From JBBQWS01 sp038210415 (GTDB lineage: Bacteria > Actinomycetota > Actinomycetes > Prado026): 51,252 nucleotides of DNA. The stretch is taken from assembly GCA_038210415.1 (NCBI GenBank), contig JBBQWS010000019.1:1-51252 (forward strand), read 5' to 3'. The notes under the pieces were generated by a model. The model was not told the origin of the DNA and did no database searches. It saw nothing but the letters and a program-made list of their open reading frames with translations. Position 1 is the stretch's first letter, and each line of letters begins with the position of its first letter. The position numbers and the translations under genes are program-made. This document shows positions 12,044-22,500 of the stretch, one piece after another.

Positions 12044-12090
12044 GACGACGAGGCCCCGCTCCCCTCATGGGGGGGCGGGGCCTCGTCGTT
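12044..12090. terminator. Strong bidirectional hairpin terminator
   Basis: A 15-base-pair perfect stem, 12045-12059 with 12075-12089, continues inward with CCCC/GGGG around a TCAT loop. It sits between the convergent ends of the GH26-like gene and rpsA and can serve both. The apex contains TCCCCTCATG, a 10-mer that recurs at other sites in the window. Confidence 0.85.
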
Positions 12091-12105
12091 CGTGCTGGGG
12101 ACGGG

Positions 12106-13584
12106 TTACACGTCGCCCGTCAGCTTCTCGCGAAGCGCGGCGAGCGCCTCGTCGGAAGCCAAAGTGCCGGTGGCCTCGCCCTCGGGCTCGACCGCCGTTG
12201 ACGAGTACGTCGCCGGGGTCTCGGCCACAGCCTCGGCGTCGGCCTTGCGGGCCTCGTCGATCTGCTTCTTGTGCGCCTCGAACCGCTTCTGCGCCTCGGC
12301 GTACTGCTTCTCCCAGACCTCGCGCTGCGCGTCAAAGCCTGCCAGCCAGTCGCCGGTCTCGGGGTCGAAGCCGTCCGGGTAGATGTACTGCCCGGCCTCG
12401 TCGTAGGTCGCCGGCATGCCGTAGAGGGTCGGGTCGAACGAGTCGCCAGCGGACTCGCCCATCGTGCCCTCGTTGGCCTGCTTGAGCGACAGCGAGATGC
12501 GGCGCCGCTCGAGGTCGATGTCGATGACCTTGACGAAGATGTCGTCGCCGACCTGGACGACCTGCTCCGGGATCTCGACGTGACGCTCGGCCAGCTCGGA
12601 GATGTGAACCAGGCCTTCGATGCCCTCGTCGACGCGCACGAACGCACCGAACGGCACCAGCTTGGTGACCTTGCCGGGCACGACCTGACTGATCTGGTGC
12701 GTACGGGCGAACTGCTGCCAGGGGTCTTCCTGCGTGGCCTTGAGCGACAGCGAGACACGCTCGCGGTCCATGTCGACGTCGAGAACCTCGACGGTGACCT
12801 CCTGGCCCACCTCGACCACCTCGGAAGGGTGGTCTATGTGCTTCCAGGACAGCTCGGACACGTGGACGAGACCGTCGACGCCACCAAGGTCGACGAAGGC
12901 GCCGAAGTTGACGATCGACGACACGACGCCGGCGCGGACCTGGCCCTTCTGCAAGGTGGTGAGGAAGGTCTGGCGCACCTCGGACTGAGTCTGCTCGAGC
13001 CAGGCCCGGCGCGACAGGACCACGTTGTTGCGGTTCTTGTCGAGCTCGATGATCTTGGCCTCGAGCTCCTTGCCGACATACGGCTGGAGGTCGCGCACCC
13101 GGCGCATCTCGACCAGCGACGCGGGCAGGAAGCCGCGCAGGCCGATGTCGAGGATCAGGCCGCCCTTGACGACCTCGATGACGGAGCCGGTGACGACGCC
13201 GTCCTCTTCCTTGATCTTCTCGATCGTGCCCCAGGCGCGCTCGTACTGGGCCCGCTTCTTGCTCAGGATCAGCCGGCCTTCTTTGTCCTCCTTCTGGAGG
13301 ACGAGGGCCTCGATCTGGTCACCGACCTTGACGACCTCGTTGGGGTCGACGTCGTGCTTGATCGACAGCTCGCGGGAGGGGATGACGCCCTCGGTCTTGT
13401 AACCGATGTCGAGGAGGACCTCGTCGCGGTCGACCTTGACGATGATGCCCTCGACGATGTCGCCGTCGTTGAAGTACTTGATGGTCTCGTCGATCGCGGC
13501 GAGGAAGTCCTCAGCCGAACCGATGTCGTTGATCGCAACCTGCTTGGGGGCCGCAGTGGCCAAATCAGCGAAGCTGGCTGTCAT
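12106..13584 (-). CDS. rpsA: 30S ribosomal protein S1
   Basis: RNA-binding ribosomal protein needed to load structured mRNA, 492 residues from the ATG at 13584 (MTASFADLATAAPKQ). There are four S1 domains in order, at about residues 35-105, 123-188, 209-277 and 294-363, each with the typical pattern such as GIIVKVDRDEVLLDIGYK or GVVSSIVNFGAFVDLGG. The acidic C-terminal tail is the usual actinobacterial form. The frame extends upstream to 13743 but without S1-like sequence, so the short start is chosen. The 176-base gap before the divergent methyltransferase should hold its promoter. Confidence 0.97.
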   Translation of the reverse strand: MTASFADLATAAPKQVAINDIGSAEDFLAAIDETIKYFNDGDIVEGIIVKVDRDEVLLDIGYKTEGVIPSRELSIKHDVDPNEVVKVGDQIEALVLQKEDKEGRLILSKKRAQYERAWGTIEKIKEEDGVVTGSVIEVVKGGLILDIGLRGFLPASLVEMRRVRDLQPYVGKELEAKIIELDKNRNNVVLSRRAWLEQTQSEVRQTFLTTLQKGQVRAGVVSSIVNFGAFVDLGGVDGLVHVSELSWKHIDHPSEVVEVGQEVTVEVLDVDMDRERVSLSLKATQEDPWQQFARTHQISQVVPGKVTKLVPFGAFVRVDEGIEGLVHISELAERHVEIPEQVVQVGDDIFVKVIDIDLERRRISLSLKQANEGTMGESAGDSFDPTLYGMPATYDEAGQYIYPDGFDPETGDWLAGFDAQREVWEKQYAEAQKRFEAHKKQIDEARKADAEAVAETPATYSSTAVEPEGEATGTLASDEALAALREKLTGDV

Positions 13585-13760
13585 GTGAGTAGGGACTCCG
13601 ATGCGGACAGAAGTAGTAGCGCTGCGTGAAGGGCCCCTGGACCGGCGTGGTGAACCCGGTCGGTTGAAGGAGACAGGGAGCGGACACGATCCAGCGCGAG
13701 CCTGCTCCGTCTGAGGACGCACCAAGCCCGTCACGCGTCGCACAGTCTACGTTTGCGCCT

Positions 13761-14591
13761 GTGACAGGGTCAATCGAGGGTGCCGAGGGTCAGGGGGCGG
13801 GCGCTGGGCCGGTGCGCCGGGAGGTCTCGGCCCGCGACACGGCCCGGGCGAACCGGTCGTGGTGGGACGCCCAGGCCGGGTCGTACCAGGCCGAGCACGG
13901 CGAGTTCCTGGGCGACGCCCGCTTCGTCTGGGGGCCCGAGGGTGTCGACGAGGCCGACGTAGGGCTGCTCGGCCCGGTCGAGGGGCGGGACGTCCTCGAG
14001 ATCGGCTCCGGGGCGGCTCAGTGCTCGCGCTGGCTGGTCGGCGAGGGCGCGCGGCCCGTCGCCACCGACCTCTCGTTCGGTCAGCTCGCCCACTCGGCCC
14101 GGCTGGACACCCGTACCGGGACCACGGTGCCGGTCGCCCAGGCCGACGCCTGCGCGCTGCCCTTTCGCAACGCTTCGTTCGACCTCGTCTGCTCGGCGTA
14201 CGGCGCGGTGCCGTTCGTGGCCGACGTGACGTCGCTGCACCGGGAGGTCGCCCGGGTGCTGCGGCCTGGCGGGCGATGGGTCTTCTCGGTGTCGCACCCG
14301 GTGCGCTGGGCCCTGCCCGACGACCCAGGCCGCAGCGGGCTGAGGATCAGCCACTCGTACTTCGACCGCACGCCGTACGCGGAGACCGACGACGCGGGCA
14401 CGGTCACCTACGTCGAGCACCACCGCACGCTCGGTGACCACGTGCGGGCGCTGGTGGCGGCCGGGCTCACGCTGCTGGACGTCGTCGAGCCGGAGTGGCC
14501 CGAGCGCAACGCGCAGGTCTGGGGCGGTTGGAGCCCGCTGCGCGGACGGCTCATCCCCGGCACCGCGATCTTCGTCGCCGGACTCGACTAG
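13761..14591 (+). CDS. Class I SAM-dependent methyltransferase
   Basis: Protein of 276 residues from a GTG. The SAM-binding motif is VLEIGSGAAQCSRWL (motif I), followed by the acidic VATDLS, then ADACALPFRNASFDLVCSAYG (motifs II/III) and VARVLRPGGRWVFSVSHPVRW. It resembles small-molecule or ubiquinone/menaquinone-type (Methyltransf_11) enzymes; the substrate is not deducible. It diverges from rpsA. Its stop shares the palindrome CTAG with the stop of the convergent methyltransferase, so the two genes overlap by four bases. Confidence 0.88.
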   Translation: MTGSIEGAEGQGAGAGPVRREVSARDTARANRSWWDAQAGSYQAEHGEFLGDARFVWGPEGVDEADVGLLGPVEGRDVLEIGSGAAQCSRWLVGEGARPVATDLSFGQLAHSARLDTRTGTTVPVAQADACALPFRNASFDLVCSAYGAVPFVADVTSLHREVARVLRPGGRWVFSVSHPVRWALPDDPGRSGLRISHSYFDRTPYAETDDAGTVTYVEHHRTLGDHVRALVAAGLTLLDVVEPEWPERNAQVWGGWSPLRGRLIPGTAIFVAGLD

Positions 14592-15319
14592 TCACCGGTG
14601 ATGTAGAAGCGCGAGTAGCTCCAGTGGCCGCCGTACATGGGCTCCTGCACCTCGTCGGCGACCCCTGCCGCGTGCTCGGCGCAGACCCGATCGACGTCGG
14701 CACGCTCGATCCCGTGCATGTCCATCGGGGCCGGGTAGCCGAGCAGTCGGCGCTGGGCGAAGCGCAGGACGGGCGACGGGGCGAACCGGGTGATCCAGCC
14801 TCGCGCGCTGCGGTCGGGATGGCCCGCGACCTGCACGATCAGCAGGCCGCCGGGGGCGAGCACACGGATCATCTCGGCGAGGTAGCCGAGCGCCAGCGGG
14901 GTCGGGAGGTGCTGCAGCACCAGGGACGAGTAGACGAGGTCGAAGGAAGCGTCCGCGAACACCGACAGGTCGGCCCGGTCGTTCTCCACGAACTCGACCC
15001 GACCCGTCGCATCGAGATCCCGTGCCTTGGCCAGCATCGTGGGTGAGATGTCGACCCCGACGACCTGGTCGGCATACTCGGTCAGCGCCGCGGTCAACCG
15101 CCCTGCACCGCAGCCGAAGTCGAGGGCCCGTGCGCGCCCCGGGTGCAGGCCCAGACTCGCCGCACGGGCCATCGTGGCCCGCACCTCGGCGGCCCCCGTG
15201 GCGAAGAACGCGTCCGTGTCCCAGCGGCCGTGCCGGTGCTCGGGCGAGACGAGGACGGCCCACAGCGGGTCGCTCGCGCCGAGCTCGGTCCAGTCGGACC
15301 GCACTTGTCGAAGATCCAT
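14588..15319 (-). CDS. Class I SAM-dependent methyltransferase
   Basis: Protein of 243 residues. Motif I is ALDFGCGAGRLTAAL, followed by VVGVDISPTMLAKAR, the acceptor region SFDLVYSSLVLQHL and a post-motif VLAPGGLLIVQV. GAGGGG lies four bases before the ATG. It belongs to the Methyltransf_11/25 type and differs clearly from the convergent methyltransferase beside it, so the pair is not a recent duplication. Together with the next genes on this strand (a GT-C-like protein and DUF3068) it may act on envelope glycolipid, but this is only from context. Confidence 0.87.
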   Translation of the reverse strand: MDLRQVRSDWTELGASDPLWAVLVSPEHRHGRWDTDAFFATGAAEVRATMARAASLGLHPGRARALDFGCGAGRLTAALTEYADQVVGVDISPTMLAKARDLDATGRVEFVENDRADLSVFADASFDLVYSSLVLQHLPTPLALGYLAEMIRVLAPGGLLIVQVAGHPDRSARGWITRFAPSPVLRFAQRRLLGYPAPMDMHGIERADVDRVCAEHAAGVADEVQEPMYGGHWSYSRFYITGD

Positions 15320-15383
15320 GACCCCTCGATCGCTGACGACCCGCCTTTCCGGACGGCACTAACGCGGATGCTACGTCAGGGAC

Positions 15384-17174
15384 TCACGCAAACGCTCCCG
15401 GCTCGACGAGCCCTACCATCGCGCTGCCCAGGCACAGGGACTGCACTCCCCCGGAGACTCGCAGGCGTATGTGCGTCCCCTGGCCGGCCATTCGCAGGAA
15501 CAGCTCACCAGGGCCGCGCACAACACCGGCAGTCACCGGGGTCTCGTCGTCGAAGGACGCCGTAACCGTGCCGGGACCGGCCGAAAGGAATGAAAGGCGA
15601 ACCGTCCAGCCCCAACGGATCAGCGGTTCGTCAAGGTCGACCACGGTCTCGACCGCGGGGTCGACGTGATAGCCGCAGGTCGGCGCCGGACCGGGGAGAC
15701 TGGTCCGCAGGACCCTGAGATGCGCGGGCACGACAGCCCCTTTGTCGTCGATCAGCTGGAGCTTGGTCGTGCTGGCGCTGAATGCAGGGCGGTGCCGCAG
15801 TGGACGGAAGATCTGGGAGGCAAGGTTGTTCGGGTAAGCCAGACCCCACAGGATCGTGGCGGGAACCGGCTGATCGAGCAGGGGCACGGACGAGTGCGAG
15901 GCCAACGAAGCTTGCGCAGTCGTGAGGTACGACCGCGTCGGCCCTTGCGACCACAGGTCGGTGAAAGTCGCTGTCGACCAGATCGAGCTGACCAAGAACG
16001 CCGCGACAGCGATTGCGACTAAGGGCGGACGGGCATTCGAGACGGTGTGGCGTCCTCGCGCCCGGGGAGTCGCCGCTCGCTCCTGGACCGGCGATCGCAG
16101 GACCAGAGCCAGCGCGACTGTGATAACCAGCCCGCCGTCGGCGAAGTACCGCAGGGTGAGGGCAAGCTCTGCCGTAAGCAACTGCCCGGACCGACCGACC
16201 ACCATGAGGGAGAAGTCGAAGGCCAAGTAGGCCGCACACGCGAACCAGACCAATCCAACCCTGTGCTTCCACCAGGTAGTTGCCGACACAGCGCCCGCGA
16301 GCCCGAGGAGACCGAGCCCTACTACGAACAGCGGAGGGGTGGCGAAAGGAGTGCTGAGACCAAGTTCGGCCCACGCCCAGGGACCGCCCGCGAGGGCGGG
16401 GAGCAGCCCCTCGACCAAGCTTCGGCGGAGCAGGGTCGCAGAGGCGCCGAGGTTGGTAGGGGTCCGAATCCGACTCTGGACCGTGCTGACGTACAGCACG
16501 GCCCATGCCGCCAACACCACACCCGACGCTATCCATAGGCGACGGCCCTGCCGAAGTGTGGTCAGCCAGGGCCGGGACTCGCAGTCGACCCGGGCAACCA
16601 GGACTGCCACCGCAAACGCCACCGCCGGGATCACTACCGACTTCTCGAAGAAGGCCAACGACCCCACCAGGGCGATCAGGCCGGTCGTCGCGTATCGCGT
16701 CCGCCCGCTGCGGCAAAGCAGCACCGCGTCAGCGCAGACCCAGGCCATTCCAATTTGTAGTGGAAGCGCGTTGAGGGCAGCCGACCACCAAGCGAACGAC
16801 GTCATCGTGAGCGGGCCGAACAGGTAAAGCCCGAGCGGGAGCAGGAGTACGGCGCGGTCGCCGAGTAGGACCCGCAGCAGCCGTAGCACCGAAAGGGACG
16901 CCACGGCCTGGAGCGCGAGCAGCGTCACTACTGGTCCCGCCCAACTCAACTGGCTGACCCGGGCGACCACTCCCGCGACGAAGAAGGCGGCGGGCATGAA
17001 GTGGCCGTCGTGGTCGTACAGCAGGAGGTCGGACGACAGCAGCGGGTAGCGGCTCCCACGGCCCAGCAGGATCAGGTCGTCCCAGTAGAGGTAGCCGCTG
17101 ACCGCGACCCACGCCCGCAGGGCGAGGGCAACCCCGATTAGCGCGACAGCCGCGCGGCCGACCCGGGTGCTCAC
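15384..17174 (-). CDS. Multi-pass membrane protein, GT-C glycosyltransferase-like
   Basis: 596 residues from a GTG that overlaps the DUF3068 stop (GTGA). The N-terminus enters the membrane at once (VGRAAVALIGVALALRAW), then an external loop contains YLYWDDLILLGRGSRY; an acidic pair in the first outer loop is the hallmark of GT-C polyprenol-sugar glycosyltransferases. About ten hydrophobic helices follow, then a soluble C-terminal domain of about 200 residues with a beta-rich, carbohydrate-binding look. A longer frame upstream (to 17468) is a shadow of DUF3068. Likely role: transfer of a lipid-linked sugar outside the membrane. Specific family and substrate are not recognised. Confidence 0.7.
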   Translation of the reverse strand: MSTRVGRAAVALIGVALALRAWVAVSGYLYWDDLILLGRGSRYPLLSSDLLLYDHDGHFMPAAFFVAGVVARVSQLSWAGPVVTLLALQAVASLSVLRLLRVLLGDRAVLLLPLGLYLFGPLTMTSFAWWSAALNALPLQIGMAWVCADAVLLCRSGRTRYATTGLIALVGSLAFFEKSVVIPAVAFAVAVLVARVDCESRPWLTTLRQGRRLWIASGVVLAAWAVLYVSTVQSRIRTPTNLGASATLLRRSLVEGLLPALAGGPWAWAELGLSTPFATPPLFVVGLGLLGLAGAVSATTWWKHRVGLVWFACAAYLAFDFSLMVVGRSGQLLTAELALTLRYFADGGLVITVALALVLRSPVQERAATPRARGRHTVSNARPPLVAIAVAAFLVSSIWSTATFTDLWSQGPTRSYLTTAQASLASHSSVPLLDQPVPATILWGLAYPNNLASQIFRPLRHRPAFSASTTKLQLIDDKGAVVPAHLRVLRTSLPGPAPTCGYHVDPAVETVVDLDEPLIRWGWTVRLSFLSAGPGTVTASFDDETPVTAGVVRGPGELFLRMAGQGTHIRLRVSGGVQSLCLGSAMVGLVEPGAFA

Positions 17175-18142
17175 ACTCCAGCGTGTGCGTTCCGCTCGCG
17201 GGTCCGCGGCGCGCCCAGGACCAGGAAGAGTCCGATACCGATCGCGAGCAGTCCGCCGATGAGGCCGACGAGCGGCAGCGTGCTCTGGATCAGGACCAGC
17301 TGTGCTTTGCCGTCCTTGGCGATCCGCGCCGAGTCGTCGATGTTGGCCTGGGTGAAGGCGAGAGTGGCGTCGATCAGCGTGAGCTTGTCGGTTCCGTCGC
17401 TGCCGCGGAGCGTCTGCTTCTGCTGCTCCTGGCCCTTGACCACGACTCCGGTGACCGGCTCGATCCACACGGTGCGCACGTTGGAGTAGAACTGCGGCGC
17501 CTTCACGTCCGGATCGGTGCTTCCGACGAGGTTCCCAGGTACGTCGAGGGTTCCGAACTTAGCCGGGGCGATCGTCTGGACGAAGCGGTAGACGTCGAGC
17601 CCGTTGATCTGCTCGGTGCCCTTGAACTCCATCGGCAGCGACTTGTTCAGCGTCCCGTCGAAGAAGTTGTAGGTCTTCTTCTCAGTGCCGAAGGGGAACT
17701 TGTACGGGTTCAGCCCGGTGAAGTCCGTAATCGAGGCACCGTTCTCGTTGGTGCCGCAGCAGTTCTGCATCACCGAGGTGTTGCGGTCGAACGCGATCCG
17801 TTCGGTGAATGCGCTGATGGTGGTGCCGGCGTCGTCCGAGACGTTCGTGAAGCCGTCCGCGACGAGCTTGCCGTCCTTGCTCGCCACGACGTCGGCGCGC
17901 ACCCGCAGGATCGAGGTCAGCGGGACGTTGCTCTTGACCGTCAAGGTGGTCGGGTCGAACAGGCTGGTCGCGGTGCCCGAGGCCCGCGACAGGCTGATCT
18001 TGTCCTCGCACGTCTCACTGTCTCCAGTGCAGCCGATCGGCGCGACGGCGACACGTGGGTAGACCACCCACTTGGCCAAAGGCGCAAGAGCCAGGAGAAA
18101 GACCCCCAGCCCGATCAAGACGTGCCCGACGATCCTTCGCAT
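17171..18142 (-). CDS. DUF3068 (PorA-family) membrane-anchored protein
   Basis: 323 residues from the ATG at 18142, with GGTGGG upstream; a GTG three codons earlier is possible. It has one N-terminal helix (VGHVLIGLGVFLLALAPLAKW), a large external beta-rich domain with the DUF3068 elements FTERIAFDR, CCGTN and YKFPFGTEKKTYNFFD, and one C-terminal helix (LVGLIGGLLAIGIGLFLVLG) followed by arginines. Both ends are in the membrane with the bulk outside. DUF3068 proteins are common in actinobacteria and have no settled function. Coupling to the GT-C-like gene by GTGA suggests the two work together on the envelope. Confidence 0.85.
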   Translation of the reverse strand: MRRIVGHVLIGLGVFLLALAPLAKWVVYPRVAVAPIGCTGDSETCEDKISLSRASGTATSLFDPTTLTVKSNVPLTSILRVRADVVASKDGKLVADGFTNVSDDAGTTISAFTERIAFDRNTSVMQNCCGTNENGASITDFTGLNPYKFPFGTEKKTYNFFDGTLNKSLPMEFKGTEQINGLDVYRFVQTIAPAKFGTLDVPGNLVGSTDPDVKAPQFYSNVRTVWIEPVTGVVVKGQEQQKQTLRGSDGTDKLTLIDATLAFTQANIDDSARIAKDGKAQLVLIQSTLPLVGLIGGLLAIGIGLFLVLGAPRTRERNAHAGV

Positions 18143-18302
18143 GTGACCCACCAGCTCGACGGAATGGTTACCAGGTGTCCTAACCGTGACCGTAGCGTTT
18201 CCGGAGGGTTCCCGCGTGACAATCGCCGGTTGTTCCTGCGCTCGCGTGTCAGGTCACCCGGATCCGTACGTCCAGGTGGCGGGTCGTGGCAGGCTGGGTG
18301 AC

Positions 18303-19592
18303 GTGACAGAGGCTGTGACCACAAGGGCACAACGGCGAGCGGCCTGGCTCAGGCTGCTGACTCCGCACAGCCAGCCGGCACTCGACGCACTGCGGGGGCT
18401 GGCTGCCTTGGCCATCGTGGTCAAGCACGTCGGGTTTCAGACCGGCGCCGCGGAGAATGGCGTGCTGGGTGCGGTGACGTCCCGGCTGGATGTCGGCGTG
18501 GCCGTCTTCTTCGTGCTCTCGGGGTACCTGCTGACGGCGCCCCACGTGGCGGCAGCAGGGCAGGACACCGCACGCCCGGGCGCCCGCCGCTACTTCTGGC
18601 ACAGAGCCTTGCGAATCCTGCCGGCGTACTGGGTCGCGTGCGCGGCAGCGCTGCTCCTCGTGCCGGGGAACCACGGGGTGGCCGCCTCCACTGCGATCCG
18701 CAATCTGGCACTCGCCCAGATCTACCGTCCCGGTGACCTACTTCAGGGCTTCACGCAGACCTGGAGCTTGTGCACCGAGGTCGTCTTCTACCTGATGCTC
18801 CCTGCCTTGTCTGCGGGGCTGATCTGGTCGCTCCGCCGTCACCAAACCGGCTCCGCGGTACTGGTCGTAGGGCTGCTCGTCCTAGCGAACCTGGTCTTCC
18901 TGGTCGCCGTGCACACTTCCGGCGTATACGCCCGGAGCACGAGCGCGTACTGGCTGCCCGCGTACACCAGCTGGTTCGCGGGTGGCATGGCCCTCGCGGT
19001 GGCGCGTCGCGGCGCGGTCGGCCCGGCCTTGCGCCTGCGCGCATGGCTCGACGCAGCTGCCGCAGCACCCGCCGCTTGTTGGACGATCGCGACGGCGACT
19101 CTGCTCCTTAGCACCACCACGGTTGCGGGGCCGATCGGGTTCGAGGCACCCAGCACAGCGGGACAAGACGTCGCAAAGAACCTGCTCTACTTGGTGATCG
19201 CACTGTGCCTCACGGTGCCTCTCGCGTTCGGCGACGCACAGCCGTCCCGGCTTCGCCGGCACTTCACCGGGACCGCCTGGCGGTACCTCGGCGAGATCTC
19301 GTACGGCGTCTTCCTGTGGCACCTAATCATGCTCGCCTGGGTCGTGCACTGGCGAGGTGACGCGACGTTCGGCGGCGACTTCTGGGTGACTCTCTTGCTC
19401 ACCCTCATGGGCTCGCTCTTCGTCGCAACCCTCAGCCTGTTCGTGATCGAACGACCGTTCCTCCGACTCAAGGACGCCGGCCCCGGCCGGCCCCCGGTTC
19501 AGTCGGACGGGGCGGAGACGTCGACCGGCTCGGGTCTGGAGGACGGGGCCACGACCGCAGCCGCGGCCAGCGCGCCGCCGACGCAGAGCTGA
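18303..19592 (+). CDS. Acyltransferase-3 family membrane protein (OafA-like)
   Basis: 429 residues from the GTG at 18303; the frame runs further upstream, but that part lacks family sequence. Motifs: LDALRGLAALAIVVKHVGF, with the conserved histidine; VGVAVFFVLSGYLLTAP; and YFWHRALRILPAYWV. About ten transmembrane helices and a cytoplasmic threonine/serine/alanine tail follow. Members move acyl groups from cytoplasmic donors to sugars or lipids at the outer face. In this glycan block it probably O-acylates an envelope polysaccharide. Its last 94 bases overlap the 3' end of aftD on the other strand. Confidence 0.9.
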   Translation: MTEAVTTRAQRRAAWLRLLTPHSQPALDALRGLAALAIVVKHVGFQTGAAENGVLGAVTSRLDVGVAVFFVLSGYLLTAPHVAAAGQDTARPGARRYFWHRALRILPAYWVACAAALLLVPGNHGVAASTAIRNLALAQIYRPGDLLQGFTQTWSLCTEVVFYLMLPALSAGLIWSLRRHQTGSAVLVVGLLVLANLVFLVAVHTSGVYARSTSAYWLPAYTSWFAGGMALAVARRGAVGPALRLRAWLDAAAAAPAACWTIATATLLLSTTTVAGPIGFEAPSTAGQDVAKNLLYLVIALCLTVPLAFGDAQPSRLRRHFTGTAWRYLGEISYGVFLWHLIMLAWVVHWRGDATFGGDFWVTLLLTLMGSLFVATLSLFVIERPFLRLKDAGPGRPPVQSDGAETSTGSGLEDGATTAAAASAPPTQS

Positions 19593-22500
19593 ACCCAGCC
19601 CCAGGAGCCGGCGTAGGGCGAGAACGTGCCATGCGGGTAGAGCACCAGTGCGAAGCTCGCGACCCCGGCACCTACCAGAACTGCCGGCACCAGCAAGCCA
19701 CCAGTCCTTCGTCCACCCAGCATCACTGCAGTGAAAACACCCAGGAGCGGCAGCGCCGATGCGCAGACGATCGCAAGAGTCGCCGAAGCGCCCGCGATGA
19801 CCCACGGGTCCAACCGTCGGTCTCTTCTCAGCTCCGCAGCCAGAACCGGACCGCGGACTCGGCCACCACGCTGCGGCATCAGAAACGCTCCGGCCAGCAG
19901 CAGCAGCGCTGCAGCAAGGCCGCCGAGCAGTCCGGTCCGGAAGGTGTTGTCGGGCGAGAACACCAGGTGCACGGTGCCCGCCGCACCAGCCGGCACCCGC
20001 CAGCCCTGCTGCCAGCCGTCCACCACCACCGGCACCAACCGACGTCCGGCGAGGGTCGCCGACCAGCCGGGGTTCGAGGCTTCACGCACGGCGATCACGC
20101 CTGAGGTGTCGCGGCTGGGAACGGCCAGCAACCGATCGACTGGACCCCACCGGTCGCGTCCCAAGGCGACAACCAACTGCGTTGGAACCCGCTCGCCGGG
20201 TGCGCGGAGACTGATTGATCGCACGGAAAGCGTCGGCAGCGGGCGAGCGACGATTCTGGCTCCTGACCCAACCGTGACCGCGGGGCCGCAGCCAGCGAAG
20301 GCGATGGGAAGGCCCAAGCGCAGCTGGCCCACAGTGGCGATCCCGGCGGTCTCGACCGGCGTTCCGTCGACGGCAACCGTTGGGCCCTCCCCACATCCCC
20401 AAGATATCTGCGTGCTGTCACGCACGGTGGCCCTGGCTGCCTCTGCACCGTTGAAAGACAACTCGCTCACCCCAACCGGGAGAAGGCTGAACTCTCGGGA
20501 GAACGGGTCGTACGACTGCTTCGGGGCAACGTCGGCGAACGACACCACCACTGTGCGCGTGAGCGTCTCAGGGAAGTTCACGACCCCTGATGCGCCGAGC
20601 CTCGCCCCTACTCGCCGTCCGTCGAGGCTGACGATCACGCTCCCAGGGGGTGACGCGGCAAGCCGGGGATCGACGGTCACAGTGATTCCGGTCAGACGCC
20701 GCGGGTTAGCGAAGGCAAACGTCAGAATCGGATTGTGGTCTGTAGGTGCGGCAACCCATCCGGTCGAAGGGTCGCCGTCGGCGACTCGCGCCGCCGATCC
20801 GTCTGCGTCGGCGACGCTGCTCGAGGTCGCACTCGCGATGACGTCGGCTCCCCGAGCGAGCAAGGAATCGAGGGCGGCTCCGGGCCGGGCCAGCGCCTGA
20901 ACCATGACCTCGAACTTCCCGCTCGTGGACCCCGTCAGCACCCGGTCGATCCCACCGTCCTCCTCGCCCGGTCGACTCAGACCGACGGCGCATAGTGGCC
21001 CGCCCGAGTCGTGGACACAACCCGGCACTGCGCCTACGGGAGCCGTCAAGACGTACCCGCTGGCCGACCCCTTGACGGGCAGCACGAGCGGTCGAGCGGC
21101 CGCGATGCCGGGGACCCTGATCTCAGTCAGGCCGAACTGCGAGCCCGCTCCCCCGCCTGCCACGGCGACGGCACGGACCACGAGCTGACGAGTGCGGACA
21201 GGGGGGAGCGCAATCAGGCCGTTGGCCGGCACAGCGAACCGCGTCGAGCCGACGTCGGTGACAACCTCGACGACGTCGACCTGAGGGCCTGGCAGGCCCA
21301 TCGCCACCTCGATCGTGCCTCCTTGCAACTGGGTAACTGACGGGAACGTTGCACGCAGCCACTGACCCACCGCTCCGGACGGGTCGCCCGCGACCCATGA
21401 CGTGGCCGCACGTCCGTCGAATGCGGCGAAGGCGCCACTGGCAGGCAGCACCCCACCGAGGGAACCGGCATCTGCCAGCGAACTGCTGACTGCCAACTGG
21501 ACGCCGTCCTGCCGGGCGACCGTCACTTGCGCATCTGCTCCGGGCGGGAGGTAGTCACGCGCGGGATTCCCGAGGCGCAACGGGTCAGTGAGTGTCAGCA
21601 CGCCGGACGCATGATGGTCCAGCCGTCCGAAGTCGAGCTCTCGTCGAGCCGGTGTATCGGTGACCAGCCGGCTCGACCCCACGCCGTCCCCCCCGTCCAT
21701 CAGGGCGACCGCGGGGACGGGCGCTGCCGCGTCCAGCGCGTCCAGCAGACCTTCAGAGCCGCCCTGGACGGAGCCCACTCCGCTGTCCGGCACGAGCACG
21801 GCGAAGTCTGCGCGCGAGGTGACTTCGAAGACCTCGACCGCGGGGTACGGCCGGTCCAGCTGCTGGTCGAGGGCAAGATCAGGCGTGCCGCCGCCGACCG
21901 TCGGCCCGAACGTCGCGACCCGGTCGAGACCACCTGACAGCGCGATGCTCTGGTGGACAAGGACCGGTCGCGCAGACCCGGCCACCGCGTAGTCCAGGTC
22001 GTTGCGCACCACCAAGTACGAGACCCCGCTGCGCGCCAAGTAAGCGGCCAGCCCTGGAGACGCCGTCCCCGTAGCGAGCCGGGACTGCACCGCGTCGAGC
22101 ATCCGGACGCCGCCAGCGTTGGTCAGCGGGACGGCGTCCCGAACCGCCCAGGGCGTGGTCGCGAGCGTCTGCAGCGGCTCGTCCTTGGGGCGACCCCAGT
22201 AGTAGTCGCCGAAGCTCGCTCCCGGGACGAGGAGCGCCCGGCCATTCGAACCGTGGGCCGCGAGCCAGTCAGCAGCTCGCTGCCAGTACGGCGGGATCTC
22301 CAGGAAGCTGCCTCGTGGCACCAAGGAGCGATTGACCAGCGGGGTTCCCGAACCGACCAGGCCGATCACAACTACGCCGAGAACAGCTACTTGGACGGAC
22401 CTCAAGCGTCCCAGGGGGCTCCTGCGGTCCAGGACGCGGCCGACCAGATGGGTGAGCCCGAGCACCAGCGGGACCCTGAGCACAGGGTCGAACTTGTGCA

